Assembly (NCBI GenBank): GCA_944364445.1 | Contig: CALVWC010000005.1 | Location: 1-42,610 of the forward strand | Source: an uncultured Clostridia bacterium | GTDB lineage: Bacteria; Bacillota; Clostridia; Christensenellales; UBA1242 | Length of the DNA: 42,610 bases | Direction: 5' to 3' | Part shown: one piece after another, positions 14,648-23,200 of the stretch | Layout: every line of letters starts with the position of its first letter | How positions within the stretch are numbered: the stretch's first letter is position 1 | The notes under the pieces: model-generated | Databases searched by the model: none | Told to the model about the DNA's origin: nothing | Seen by the model: the letters and a program-made list of their open reading frames with translations, nothing else | Translations under genes and position numbers: made by a program

Positions 14648-16048
14648 ATGGATAATAAAAAACTGAAAGATGATTTGATTAAAGATTTAATCTATAAAAA
14701 GAAAAACTTTTTTGATGTGGCAAGTGAAAAGGAAATTGAAAATTGTTTCAATTTTGCAGAAGAATACAAAGAGTTTTTGAATGCTTGTAAAACCGAACGC
14801 GAGGCTTGTAAGTTTATTGTGAATATGGCAAAAGAGGCTGGCTTTAAAGAGTTTAAATTTGGTGATAAACTTAAAAAAGGCGATAAAAGATATTTTGTCA
14901 ACCGCGAAAAAAGTGTTGTGCTTTTTAAAATTGGAAACACAAATTTAGAGGAGAATGGCATGAGGCTTATCGGTGCGCACATCGATTCGCCACGCATCGA
15001 TTTAAAACAAAATCCTTTTTATGAAAGTGATGGTTTTTGCTTTTTGAAAACACACTATTATGGAGGAATTAAAAAATATCAATGGACGACCATTCCGCTT
15101 TCCTTGCACGGAGTTGTTATTGTTCGCGATGGCAGTAAAGTGGAGATTAATATTGGTGAAAATGAAGATGAACCTGTTTTCTATATCAACGACCTTTTGC
15201 CACACCTTGCTCAAAACCAAATGAAAAAAAGCGGAGGGGAACTTATTAGTGGCGAACAGTTAAATATTGTTTTTGGCGGTAAAATTTTTAAAGATACCTC
15301 GATTAATGAAAAAATCAAAGCGAACATTCTCACGATTTTGTTTGAAAAATATGGTATTCGTGAAGCGGATTTTATGAGTGCAGAACTTTGTGCTGTTCCA
15401 AGCATGAAAGCACGCGATGTCGGGCTTGACAGAGTTTTTATCGCTGGCTATGGTCACGACGATAAAAGTTGTGCATATCCTGCCGTTAAAGCGATTTTGG
15501 AGGCTAAAAATTCCGACACTGTAATGGCTCTTCTTGTTGATAAGGAGGAGATTGGGAGTGAAGGCTCAACAGGTATGAAGTGCAAAGTTTATGAAGATTT
15601 AATCGACGAAATTTGTGCAAATTTCAACGCTCTTCCAAGAAAGGTGAGGGCTAAATCAAAATGTTTGTCTGCCGATGTGACAAGTGCATATGACCCAAAT
15701 TTTGCTGAGGTTTATGAAAAATTAAATTCAGCAATAATATCTCATGGCGTTGCTGTGAAAAAGTTTACTGGTGCAAGAGGGAAAAGTGATGCGAGTGATG
15801 CATCTGCAGAACTTGTTGGGGAAATTAAAAAATTGTTTGATGATAAAAACATTCTTTGGCAAACTTCTGAACTCGGAAAAGTGGATATTGGTGGTGGCGG
15901 AACAATCGCAAAATATGTGGCAGGGCTGAATATCGACACACTTGATTTGGGCGTTCCTGTAATTTCAATGCACGCGCCTTATGAACTCATTTCCAAGGCG
16001 GATTTATACTCTGCATATCAGGCTTTTAAAACATTTAACGAAAACTAA
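14648..16048 (+). CDS. M18-family aminopeptidase
   Basis: A 466-residue cytoplasmic zinc metallopeptidase that removes N-terminal residues from peptides (family M18, aspartyl/aminopeptidase I type). Metal and active-site motifs are in order: IGAHIDSPRIDL (first His-Asp), GYGHDDKSCAYPA (bridging Asp), LLVDKEEIGSEGSTGMK (Glu pair), KKFTGARGKSDASDASAEL, and near the end GVPVISMHAPYELISKADLY (terminal metal His). GGAGG precedes the chosen ATG; in-frame codons upstream would run through that site. It is a stand-alone unit with its own promoter and terminator. Confidence 0.93.
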   Translation: MDNKKLKDDLIKDLIYKKKNFFDVASEKEIENCFNFAEEYKEFLNACKTEREACKFIVNMAKEAGFKEFKFGDKLKKGDKRYFVNREKSVVLFKIGNTNLEENGMRLIGAHIDSPRIDLKQNPFYESDGFCFLKTHYYGGIKKYQWTTIPLSLHGVVIVRDGSKVEINIGENEDEPVFYINDLLPHLAQNQMKKSGGELISGEQLNIVFGGKIFKDTSINEKIKANILTILFEKYGIREADFMSAELCAVPSMKARDVGLDRVFIAGYGHDDKSCAYPAVKAILEAKNSDTVMALLVDKEEIGSEGSTGMKCKVYEDLIDEICANFNALPRKVRAKSKCLSADVTSAYDPNFAEVYEKLNSAIISHGVAVKKFTGARGKSDASDASAELVGEIKKLFDDKNILWQTSELGKVDIGGGGTIAKYVAGLNIDTLDLGVPVISMHAPYELISKADLYSAYQAFKTFNEN

Positions 16049-16080
16049 AATTTTTCACTAAAAACATCAAAAAATATATA

Positions 16081-16112
16081 AAAATTCATGCTTTTTTGCG
16101 TGAATTTTTTGA
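16081..16112 (+). terminator. Rho-independent terminator after M18 aminopeptidase
   Basis: AAAATTCATGC / GCGTGAATTTT stem (one T-G pair) around six T, followed by a T run. Confidence 0.75.
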
Positions 16113-16214
16113 TTTTTTATCATTTTTAAAAATTTTCTCAAATTTTAGCCAGTAAAAGTTAGTAAATTTTGGTGTGATTTTTATGGGTCTAAAAGACAAG
16201 ACTTAAGAAAGTTT

Positions 16215-16243
16215 TTGACAAAAATTTGATAATTTGATAAAAT
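16215..16243 (+). promoter_or_regulatory. Strong promoter of the HD-hydrolase gene
   Basis: TTGACA (16215-16220), exactly 17 bases, then extended -10 TGA-TAAAAT (16238-16243). It is followed by TTAGGGG as a possible ribosome site before the ATG at 16262. Confidence 0.8.
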
Positions 16244-16261
16244 TAGTTAGGGGAATTTGAG

Positions 16262-16888
16262 ATGAACACGAGTGAAAAAATATTGGAATTTTATTTTGCC
16301 ACAAACAAACTGAAAAACACTTTGAGAACTGGTTGGATATATTGGAGTGTGGAAGGGGTGCGAGTGGAGAGCATTGCGGAACATGTTTTTGGCACGCTTA
16401 TGCTTGCGGTTTCCGTTTATGCCAACAGCAAGGAATTTGAAAATTTGGATATTGAAAAGGTGGCACTTATGCTTGCTCTTCATGAAACAGAGGAAATTTT
16501 GATTGGCGATATAACCATGTTTGACAAGGATAGGCTGGCAACAAAAAAAGAGGCTGGGCGTAAGGCTGTTGAAAAACTTTTTAATGAGGGCAATAGTAAA
16601 AAGTTTTTGGATTTGATTGCTGAGTTTGAAGAACGTGAAACGAAAGAGGCAAAGTTTGCTTATATGTGTGATAAAATGGAGGCTGATCTTCAAGCATTTA
16701 TCTATCGCCACAACTTCAATTTGCAAAAAGCCAATCCCATTTGTTTAAATGACGAAAATATTAAAAAAATGACGAAAAGAGGGTTGACTAGTGTGGATGA
16801 ATTTTTCTTAGAAAGTGACAAAAATAAATATACAGGCACATTCAAAGCCCTTGCATCTCATCTAGAAAAACTTGAGAAAGAAAAATAA
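16262..16888 (+). CDS. HD-domain hydrolase (YfbR/HDDC2-like)
   Basis: A 208-residue metal-dependent phosphohydrolase-like protein of the HD_3 group, which includes 5'-deoxynucleotidases. Visible residues: AEHVFGTLM (His41), LALHETEEILIGDITMFD (His74-Glu75 where the classical motif has His-Asp, then the conserved GDIT), and KMEADLQAF later. The His-Glu variant may still bind metal. Substrate cannot be read from the sequence. It has its own promoter, and the next gene starts 79 bases on. An antisense frame over its 5' part is a shadow. Confidence 0.75.
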   Translation: MNTSEKILEFYFATNKLKNTLRTGWIYWSVEGVRVESIAEHVFGTLMLAVSVYANSKEFENLDIEKVALMLALHETEEILIGDITMFDKDRLATKKEAGRKAVEKLFNEGNSKKFLDLIAEFEERETKEAKFAYMCDKMEADLQAFIYRHNFNLQKANPICLNDENIKKMTKRGLTSVDEFFLESDKNKYTGTFKALASHLEKLEKEK

Positions 16889-16967
16889 AACAATCTATTT
16901 TGGTGGATATCTAAATTTGTGCTATTAAAATCAAATCTCTAGCAAAATTATTTAAAGAAGAAGATTT

Positions 16968-18179
16968 ATGAAAAGACTTTTTATTGTTGGTTGCGGAATG
17001 TTAATAAGTTCAATCATTCCAGTTATATCTTGGTTTGTCCTTTCTGTTATTTTAGGTGATGATAGAATTACCAATGTTTTTTCCATTTGCTATGCTTTTC
17101 AATTTGTGTGGATAATTTTGAAATGTCTTTTTGGTTCAGGTGCTAACATAAGAAAGGAAAAAGAAAAAGATAAAAATGCTGTTTGGAATGGTATTTTTTG
17201 GGGAGTGATATTTGCTGTTGTTATTTTTATTTTTCCTATTGTTTTTATCGATGGATACATAAATTTTTTTGGTCAAAATCCAGTTTTTTATAAAATTTAT
17301 GTTATTTATGGTCTTTTAAATCTTTTTGAACAGACTCTTTTGCAACTTATTATGGAAAAACTATATTTTGAAGATAAAGAAAAACTAGCCAATGTTCATT
17401 TATTCGCATTCAATATTTTAAACTTCCTTTTGTTAATTTTATTGTGTTACCTCATTCCCAACACTTTCTTAGCTTTAATGATAACACTTGGAATAATGTT
17501 TTTATACATTGTCAGCCTATATTTTTGGCAATTTGATAAATTTAAAATTGATTTTAATTTTATAAAAAATATTCGTTATGAGGCAAACACTCTTATTAAT
17601 GCATTGTTTATGTTTGTGATATATACTTTTGGTTATAGGAATGCTTTTCAAGCAGGCGAGGAATATCTTTTAGCGTTAAATTTGGTTGCTCTTTGCACCG
17701 ATACACAGTGGGATATGCTAACCGCACGCGATACAGTTGCAAAAGTGGATATAGCAAAAGGTCGTTACGACTTTAAAAAAGAGATGAGAAATGCTTATAT
17801 CTACACAGCTATACTTGCACTTTCCAGCATAGTTATGAGTTTGATTTTTGTGTTCGTCATTGATGTTTCTATTCCTTTTGTAATTTATTATTTGTTATTT
17901 GAAGTGATTGATATGTTCATGGATACTTATGCCGTTATTTTGTCTATCTACACTCAAATAGAATATTCATCAATATTAAGCACTGTTTTAAACCTAGCAG
18001 GTATGGTGGCTTGGACTATTCTTTCCTTGGCGATTATGTCACCATTCTGCACAGATATAGGGCGTGTGTCACAAAGTTTAATATTGCTTGTTGCGTATGT
18101 TATAATACGTATAAAAAAATACAAGCTTATTGATAATAAACTTGTTGTAAAAAATAAAGATGTTATTGGCAATGGTTAG
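16968..18179 (+). CDS. Multi-pass membrane protein (MATE/MOP-like)
   Basis: A 403-residue integral membrane protein with about 11-12 hydrophobic helices separated by short loops. No catalytic motif is seen. Length, helix layout and polar spots in helices (for example FGSGAN after helix 2 and MLTARDTVAKVDIAKGRYDF between the halves) recall MATE or other MOP-superfamily flippases, but the match is loose. The ribosome site is weak (AAGAAG). Its codons are more AT-rich than the neighbours. The gene is followed by a 413-base non-coding stretch and a pseudogene, so the locality may be acquired DNA. Confidence 0.6.
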   Translation: MKRLFIVGCGMLISSIIPVISWFVLSVILGDDRITNVFSICYAFQFVWIILKCLFGSGANIRKEKEKDKNAVWNGIFWGVIFAVVIFIFPIVFIDGYINFFGQNPVFYKIYVIYGLLNLFEQTLLQLIMEKLYFEDKEKLANVHLFAFNILNFLLLILLCYLIPNTFLALMITLGIMFLYIVSLYFWQFDKFKIDFNFIKNIRYEANTLINALFMFVIYTFGYRNAFQAGEEYLLALNLVALCTDTQWDMLTARDTVAKVDIAKGRYDFKKEMRNAYIYTAILALSSIVMSLIFVFVIDVSIPFVIYYLLFEVIDMFMDTYAVILSIYTQIEYSSILSTVLNLAGMVAWTILSLAIMSPFCTDIGRVSQSLILLVAYVIIRIKKYKLIDNKLVVKNKDVIGNG

Positions 18180-18592
18180 CAACAATTGATTAGATGTTTT
18201 TATGCTATTCTTAAAAAATTTGTTTTGTGTTTTATATTTTCATTCTTGCTCAAGATGTTTAGAGAAAAGAAGAGAGTTGAAAACGATGGAGATTATAATA
18301 AAAAACTTTAATTTATTTGATGATTTTTTGAGTAAAGTATTGAATATTTTTTATGGTTATATTATACTAAAATCCATTAAATTCTACTTTTTGTTATAGG
18401 ATACAGCAAATTGATAGCTAAAATTTTTTATAAAGGTTTACGATTTGTAAGCCTTTTTTCTTTGCGTATTTATAGGCAAGAATTGTTTTGTAAACCAACT
18501 TTGAGCCGACAAAGTTGAAAATTTTGTAAAAAGTGTCGTCATAACTTGCAATTTTCAAAGCGTTATGCTAAAATATGCTTGAGGTAAAGAAT
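18180..18592 (+). other. 413-base AT-rich intergenic stretch with hairpins
   Basis: Contains no convincing gene; a 65-codon open frame at 18202-18399 lacks a ribosome site and has no recognisable features. It does contain the terminator at 18433-18459 and an 8-bp hairpin CAACTTTG/CAAAGTTG at 18496-18517. A GAGGT ribosome site belongs to the broken ATPase that follows. Confidence 0.5.
18433..18459 (+). terminator. Rho-independent terminator
   Basis: AGGTTTAC / GTAAGCCT stem (one G-T pair), 5-base loop, then a T run. It probably ends the transcript of the membrane protein at 16968. Confidence 0.65.
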
Positions 18593-18751
18593 ATGAATAA
18601 TAAAATTTATGTAAGAGAATACTACTTAAATAAGATAAAAGGGTTTTATAATTCCGATTTAATAAAAGTTATCTCAGGCATTAGAAGGTGCGGAAAATCT
18701 TTCTTTATGTTATCTATTTTTTTTATAGGTCCTCATATTTTGTTAGTTTAA
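18593..18751 (+). pseudogene. Truncated AAA-type ATPase (DUF4143-family-like) remnant
   Basis: A 52-codon frame whose start matches the N-terminus of the AAA_14/DUF4143 ATPases: VREYYLNKIKGFYNSDLIKV then ISGIRRCGKSFFMLS. IxGxRRxGKS is that family's Walker A. Intact members are about 400 residues. Here similarity ends right after Walker A, where the frame runs into the 3' end of the convergent deaminase gene and stops. A ribosome site (GAGGT) and an ATG are intact. Interpretation: a deletion or insertion junction near base 18720 removed the rest. The product cannot be functional. Confidence 0.8.
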
Positions 18752-19169
18752 CACCCGCTTCTGCACATATTTGGCGAGAAAATTCGTCGGGATAGCCTTC
18801 TTTATAGATAACCTCTTTTATGCCAGCGTTGATTATCATTTTCGCACAAACAACACAAGGTTGGTGGGTGCAATATAGAACACATCCATTCAAACTGACA
18901 CCTTCTTTTGCTGCTTGAATTATGGCATTTTGCTCGGCGTGGGCGGCATAACAAATTTCAGCGTGAGTGCCAGAAGGAATTTGCTTAACATTTCGCATAC
19001 ATTCTCCGCGCTCCACACAGGTTTTAACACCAGCGGGTGCACCGTTATAGCCAGTTGTCATGATGCGTTTATCTTTCACAATCACAGCGCCAACTTTTCG
19101 CCTTATGCAACTTGACCATGTGGCAATGTGTTCGGTAAGTTCCATAAATCTTTTATTCCACTTATCCAT
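18723..19169 (-). CDS. dCMP deaminase family protein (ComEB-like)
   Basis: A 148-residue zinc-dependent cytidine/deoxycytidylate deaminase. Zinc site: HAEQNAIIQAA (His plus catalytic Glu) and CTHQPCVVCAKMI (PCxxC). The substrate-side motif TGYNGAPAG and the N-terminal WSSCIRRKVGAVIVKD are those of dCMP deaminases. GGAGGA precedes the ATG. In nucleotide metabolism it would supply dUMP for thymidylate synthesis. Its 3' end abuts a truncated ATPase gene on the other strand. Confidence 0.92.
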   Translation of the reverse strand: MDKWNKRFMELTEHIATWSSCIRRKVGAVIVKDKRIMTTGYNGAPAGVKTCVERGECMRNVKQIPSGTHAEICYAAHAEQNAIIQAAKEGVSLNGCVLYCTHQPCVVCAKMIINAGIKEVIYKEGYPDEFSRQICAEAGVKLTKYEDL

Positions 19170-19227
19170 TTTTCCTCCTAAATTGTTTTGATATTTTAAT
19201 ACATTTCGCGAATTTTGTCAAATTTCT

Positions 19228-19256
19228 TTGACAAAAATATGTGGTTATGGTAAGAT
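19228..19256 (+). promoter_or_regulatory. Promoter of the SIMPL-domain gene
   Basis: TTGACA (19228-19233), 17 bases, TAAGAT (19251-19256). An AAAAGGAG ribosome site lies downstream. Confidence 0.75.
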
Positions 19257-19278
19257 TTTTTGGTTAAAAGGAGAAAGT

Positions 19279-19896
19279 ATGGATAAGATTTTGAAAGTTA
19301 AAGGCTTTGGCGAGGTGGCAGTTAAACCCGAAGAAATTGCTGTTTGTTTAACAATTTCACAAGTCGACAAGAACATTCAGTCGGCAATTTCAGGCGTTGA
19401 ACTTGAAAAACGCACTGTGATTAAAGACGCTATATCTATTGGGCTTAAAAAAGAGAATATAATATTTTCAGGGTATAATGTTAGGCAAGAATATGAGTAT
19501 GTGCAAAACCTGCGAAAGTATCGTGGTTTTAAAGTGACGGAAATTGTGGAGATTAAGTTTGCTTTTGACACAAATTTGCTTGGAAGTTTAATTCAAACAA
19601 TATCTTCACATATTTCGCCAGTTTTGAGTGTGCATTTTTTGGCTGATAGGAAGAATTATGAGGATTTGCTTCTTGAAAAAGCAGTTAAGGATGCTGAAAG
19701 TAAAGCAAAAATTTTGGCAAAAGCCAGCAAAACAAAACTTAAGGGCATCAAAAATATCTTCTATGGCGTGAATGACGAAGCCACAGTTTCTTACAGGCAA
19801 ACAGAAGGCGCACTTAGAAGTGCATCTTTTAATGATATGAGCGTTGACGATATCGAGTTTTCTGAATCGGTTGTTGTGGAATGGGAAATTGAATAA
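19279..19896 (+). CDS. SIMPL-domain (DUF541) protein
   Basis: A 205-residue protein. The start is the ATG after AAAAGGAGAAAG; earlier in-frame codons precede the ribosome site and overlap the promoter. The opening KVKGFGEVAVKPEEIAV is the SIMPL signature (GxGxvxvxPD). Central and C-terminal parts also fit (KAVKDAESKAKILAKASKTKL, then GVNDE). Unlike many members it lacks a signal peptide, so it is probably cytoplasmic. Biochemical role is unknown; some homologues relate to stress or signalling. Confidence 0.85.
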   Translation: MDKILKVKGFGEVAVKPEEIAVCLTISQVDKNIQSAISGVELEKRTVIKDAISIGLKKENIIFSGYNVRQEYEYVQNLRKYRGFKVTEIVEIKFAFDTNLLGSLIQTISSHISPVLSVHFLADRKNYEDLLLEKAVKDAESKAKILAKASKTKLKGIKNIFYGVNDEATVSYRQTEGALRSASFNDMSVDDIEFSESVVVEWEIE

Positions 19897-19991
19897 TTTT
19901 TGTTGTTTTAAATAAAAAATTTAAATTTTTTTCATATTTATTAGTTTTTTTCGCATAAAAATAGTATTATATAAATAAGGAGGGCGGACTT

Positions 19992-20216
19992 ATGGCAAAA
20001 TATGGAAAAGATTATTTTGGCTGGAACAGAGTTCTCAGCATCATCTTGGCAATCATTCCTGTCACTGCTTTCATTTTGGGCTTTGTGACAAGAATTGCAG
20101 AAGGCAAGATTGTTGCTGCAATCGTTAGAATTCTTTTCGGCTGGAATATCGTTTGGATTGTTGATCTTGTGCTTATGATTGTCAATGGTCAAATCTGGCG
20201 CTTGATTGATTGCTAA
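19992..20216 (+). CDS. Small two-helix membrane protein
   Basis: A 74-residue protein with a strong ribosome site (AAGGAGGGCGG). Two hydrophobic helices (about residues 14-35 and 43-65) are separated by a short loop RIAEGK. The repeated phrase FGWN (residues 9-12 and about 49-52) precedes or begins each helix, suggesting an internal duplication. Function is unknown. A bidirectional terminator follows directly. Confidence 0.75.
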   Translation: MAKYGKDYFGWNRVLSIILAIIPVTAFILGFVTRIAEGKIVAAIVRILFGWNIVWIVDLVLMIVNGQIWRLIDC

Positions 20217-20223
20217 TTAATTA

Positions 20224-20260
20224 AAAAAAGAAGTGTAATTTTAACTTACACTTCTTTTTT
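20224..20260. terminator. Bidirectional rho-independent terminator
   Basis: AAAAAAGAAGTGTAA / TTACACTTCTTTTTT, a perfect 15-bp inverted repeat with a 7-base loop. It serves the small membrane protein on the plus strand and the giant protein on the minus strand. Confidence 0.9.
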
Positions 20261-20262
20261 CA

Positions 20263-23200
20263 TTATTTTTTGCTCTTCTTTTCAGAAGTTGTTTCCTCGC
20301 TTTTTTCAGCCTTTTTCTTTTTTGTTTTGTTAAGTTGTTTTTCTTTTGCATCATGTTCAAGGTATTTCTTTCTTTCAAGTGAAAGGAGATATTCAGGCGA
20401 GTTAACATTCTCAAGTTGATGTTTTAAAATGTCTATCTTTTCGGTTATCACTGCACGCTTTTGAGCAAAAAGTTTAAATTCTTTTTCAGTCGATTTGGAA
20501 ACTTCTTTATTTTCCTCTTTTCTTAAAGCCACAACTTTTTCTTTGTGTTCTTTTTCTAAGGAGGCGAGTTCGTTTTCAAATTTTTGAATGTTGTTTTCAA
20601 GTTCGCTTGCTTGTTTTGCTCTTTCCTCTTCTGCTTCCTTGCGGATGGTGTCGTGATGGATAGAGCCTTTTCTGTCGTAAGTTTCTTGACGCTTTGTTTC
20701 CACCTTTTGAATTTTAATCTTTCTTGTGAAGTAGCCAACAACGGCAATCACAATGGCAAGGGCTGTGATGAGGGTGGAAATTAAGATAAGCCAAGTGAAA
20801 TCATCGTTATTTGTTGTTGCGTCGTCAGTGTCGTCTGATGTTGAATCGTCAGTTGTGTCGTCGCTTTCTTCATCCGCTGGGGTTTCAGTTGCAAAAACAT
20901 GGTCGGCGTTAACATCATATTCATTTCCCTCCATGAGTTCAACAGCGGAGTCATAGTCGCGGGAGGCGTTATCTTCGTCAGAGGAAATTTCTGTGAAGTT
21001 GAAGTCGTAAACCACCATTGTTCCTGTGGTGGAAGCGCTGTCGCTTACAAGTGCGATATGCAAGGTTGAGGATGTGTCTTCTGTTGCATGGATGTGCAGG
21101 GTATATTCAGTGTATTCTTCATTTGAAACAAGCCCTGACATATAATCAAAACCAGAAAGTCCAATAGTTGCTCCATAGGTGTGTTCCTCAGGTTTAAACT
21201 CGTTATTGGTGTCAGTGGAAACATAGTCGAAATTGGTTTTAAGTTTGAAAGTTATTGTGTAGTAATTTCCGCTTGTTAAGTCAAAGGTGAACAAACTGTT
21301 AATTGTGTAGTTTGAAGTTGGTGTTCTGTTGCTTAAAAGGAAAACATTTTGTTCTTCCTCGTCCTCGCTGAGTTTAAATTTGGTGTAGTCAGTTTCAAAG
21401 AAAGAGGAATTCACAATTCCGCCAACGCCTTCTTCGCTGTAGCCTGCTGTTTCATAGGCACTTGAAGAGAAATCTTTAAGATTGTTTGATATGTTGTTGG
21501 TTGGAAGGTTTAAATAATAGTCAGTCATATCAACGCGGTGAATTAAGTTTGTTTCGTTTATATTTGAGTATTCATCAGTGTCGCTGGAAACGAGGCTGAA
21601 GTTATCAAAGTAAGCAAACCCAACTTGTGCGTTTTCGTCATTTCCAAATTCGATTTCAATATAAACATTTTCAGCACCAGCAAAGGTTTCAAAGTAAATT
21701 TCGTATTCTTCCCAAACACTGCTTGAAACATTTTTTCCTTCAAACAACAAAACATCATCTTCGTTGTAAATTCTCACATTAAACTTGGCAAATTGTGTTG
21801 GTTCAATCGACATCGTTTTGAAGTTAAATGAAAGTTTGTAGAAGGAATTTGCCTCCATTGTGAAAGTGGAGGAGGTGAGTGTTTGTGCACTGGAATTATA
21901 GTTAGAAAGCATCAAGATGTTGTTGGAATATTCGCTTGAATTTGAAGGACTTAATGGATTTGCAAAACTTGCCCAAAGATATGGATTTTCTTCGCCTTTT
22001 TCAAGATTATCTAAATATTCTTGCTTATACAACTCGTATTCGCTTGCCTTTGTGTTGATAACTCCGCCAAAATTCAAACCGCCATCGCTTTCAATCGTCC
22101 ATCCAGAAGGAGCAAGTGGATAGGAATTAGTTGTGTTTTCAGTTATGTTGAAGTGGCCGTTAGTGATTGTTGCAGAAGATTCTGTTTCATGAAGAGTCAC
22201 TTGATTGTCGGCATTTGAAAATTCTTCATATGTTGCATTCTCAACTTTGATATCGTCAAAAACCACACAACCAGTGGCATTTTCGCTTTCCGAGCCAAGC
22301 CCAAGAGCGATGTTGACATAAGAGTTATAGAAGTCAGAGCCTTTCACATAAATTGACAAAACATTATAGTTGTTTTCAAAATCATTTTCAGCATTTTCAG
22401 TGGCTGTTGCGCTTCCGCTTGCAAGAGCGTAGCCATAGGTTTCGTTTTCTTCACTTGTTGTTAAGTTGTTTTCTTCAATAACTCTGTCGTTTTCTCGGAT
22501 ATTTAAGTAAACATTGCCTTCGTCTAAGGAGGAAATTTTGTAGTAAACTGAAATCTTATAATAGCCATGCATCTTGATTTCAACATCCTTGGAGGTGGCT
22601 TCAACATAGTCATTATCCGTCCAAAGCACAAGCGCTTGGTTGTTTTCTTTAATTGTCAGCGTGCCGTCGTCATCAATTTTTGCATCAACATGAAGGTTGG
22701 AACCTGTGAAGTCGTGACCAGTCACTTTTTCAAAGCCTTCTTTAGAGTTTAAGGAGATAATTCTTGCATTGCCATTTCCAGATTTTTTCCAGCCGTTGAG
22801 AGCGGTGACATCAAGTGTGTTTTCAAAGTCGAAATTATTTTCGCTTGGCATGGCGATTGAATCATCTTCATTAAAACTTATGAATTTCACAGCACTTTGA
22901 GGTTCTTCATTTTGGGTGTAGAACATATTGTCTTTATAGTCAAGATATGTGGAGAAGAAATAGTTTTCGCTGTATTTTTGCACTTGAACATCATCGAAGA
23001 ACACAACTCCAGTGCTGTCCATTCCATAGTGGTCGCCACCAAGCCAAAGTTCCAAGTTCACGGTTTGTTCGCTGCTTCCTGTTTCAATAAAGAAGAAGAA
23101 TGTTGTCCAATTTTTAGTTAAAACTTTTTCAAAGGAAAGGTCCACTTCTTCGCCGTCGCTGTTTGTTAAACCTTTAACATAAATGGAAGCGGTGCCGAAT

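Noticed and set aside
16247..16726. 159-codon minus-strand frame
   Set aside because: Antisense of the HD-hydrolase gene, which has a promoter and family motifs.
18202..18399. 65-codon plus-strand frame after the membrane protein
   Set aside because: No ribosome site, no features; probably chance frame in AT-rich spacer.
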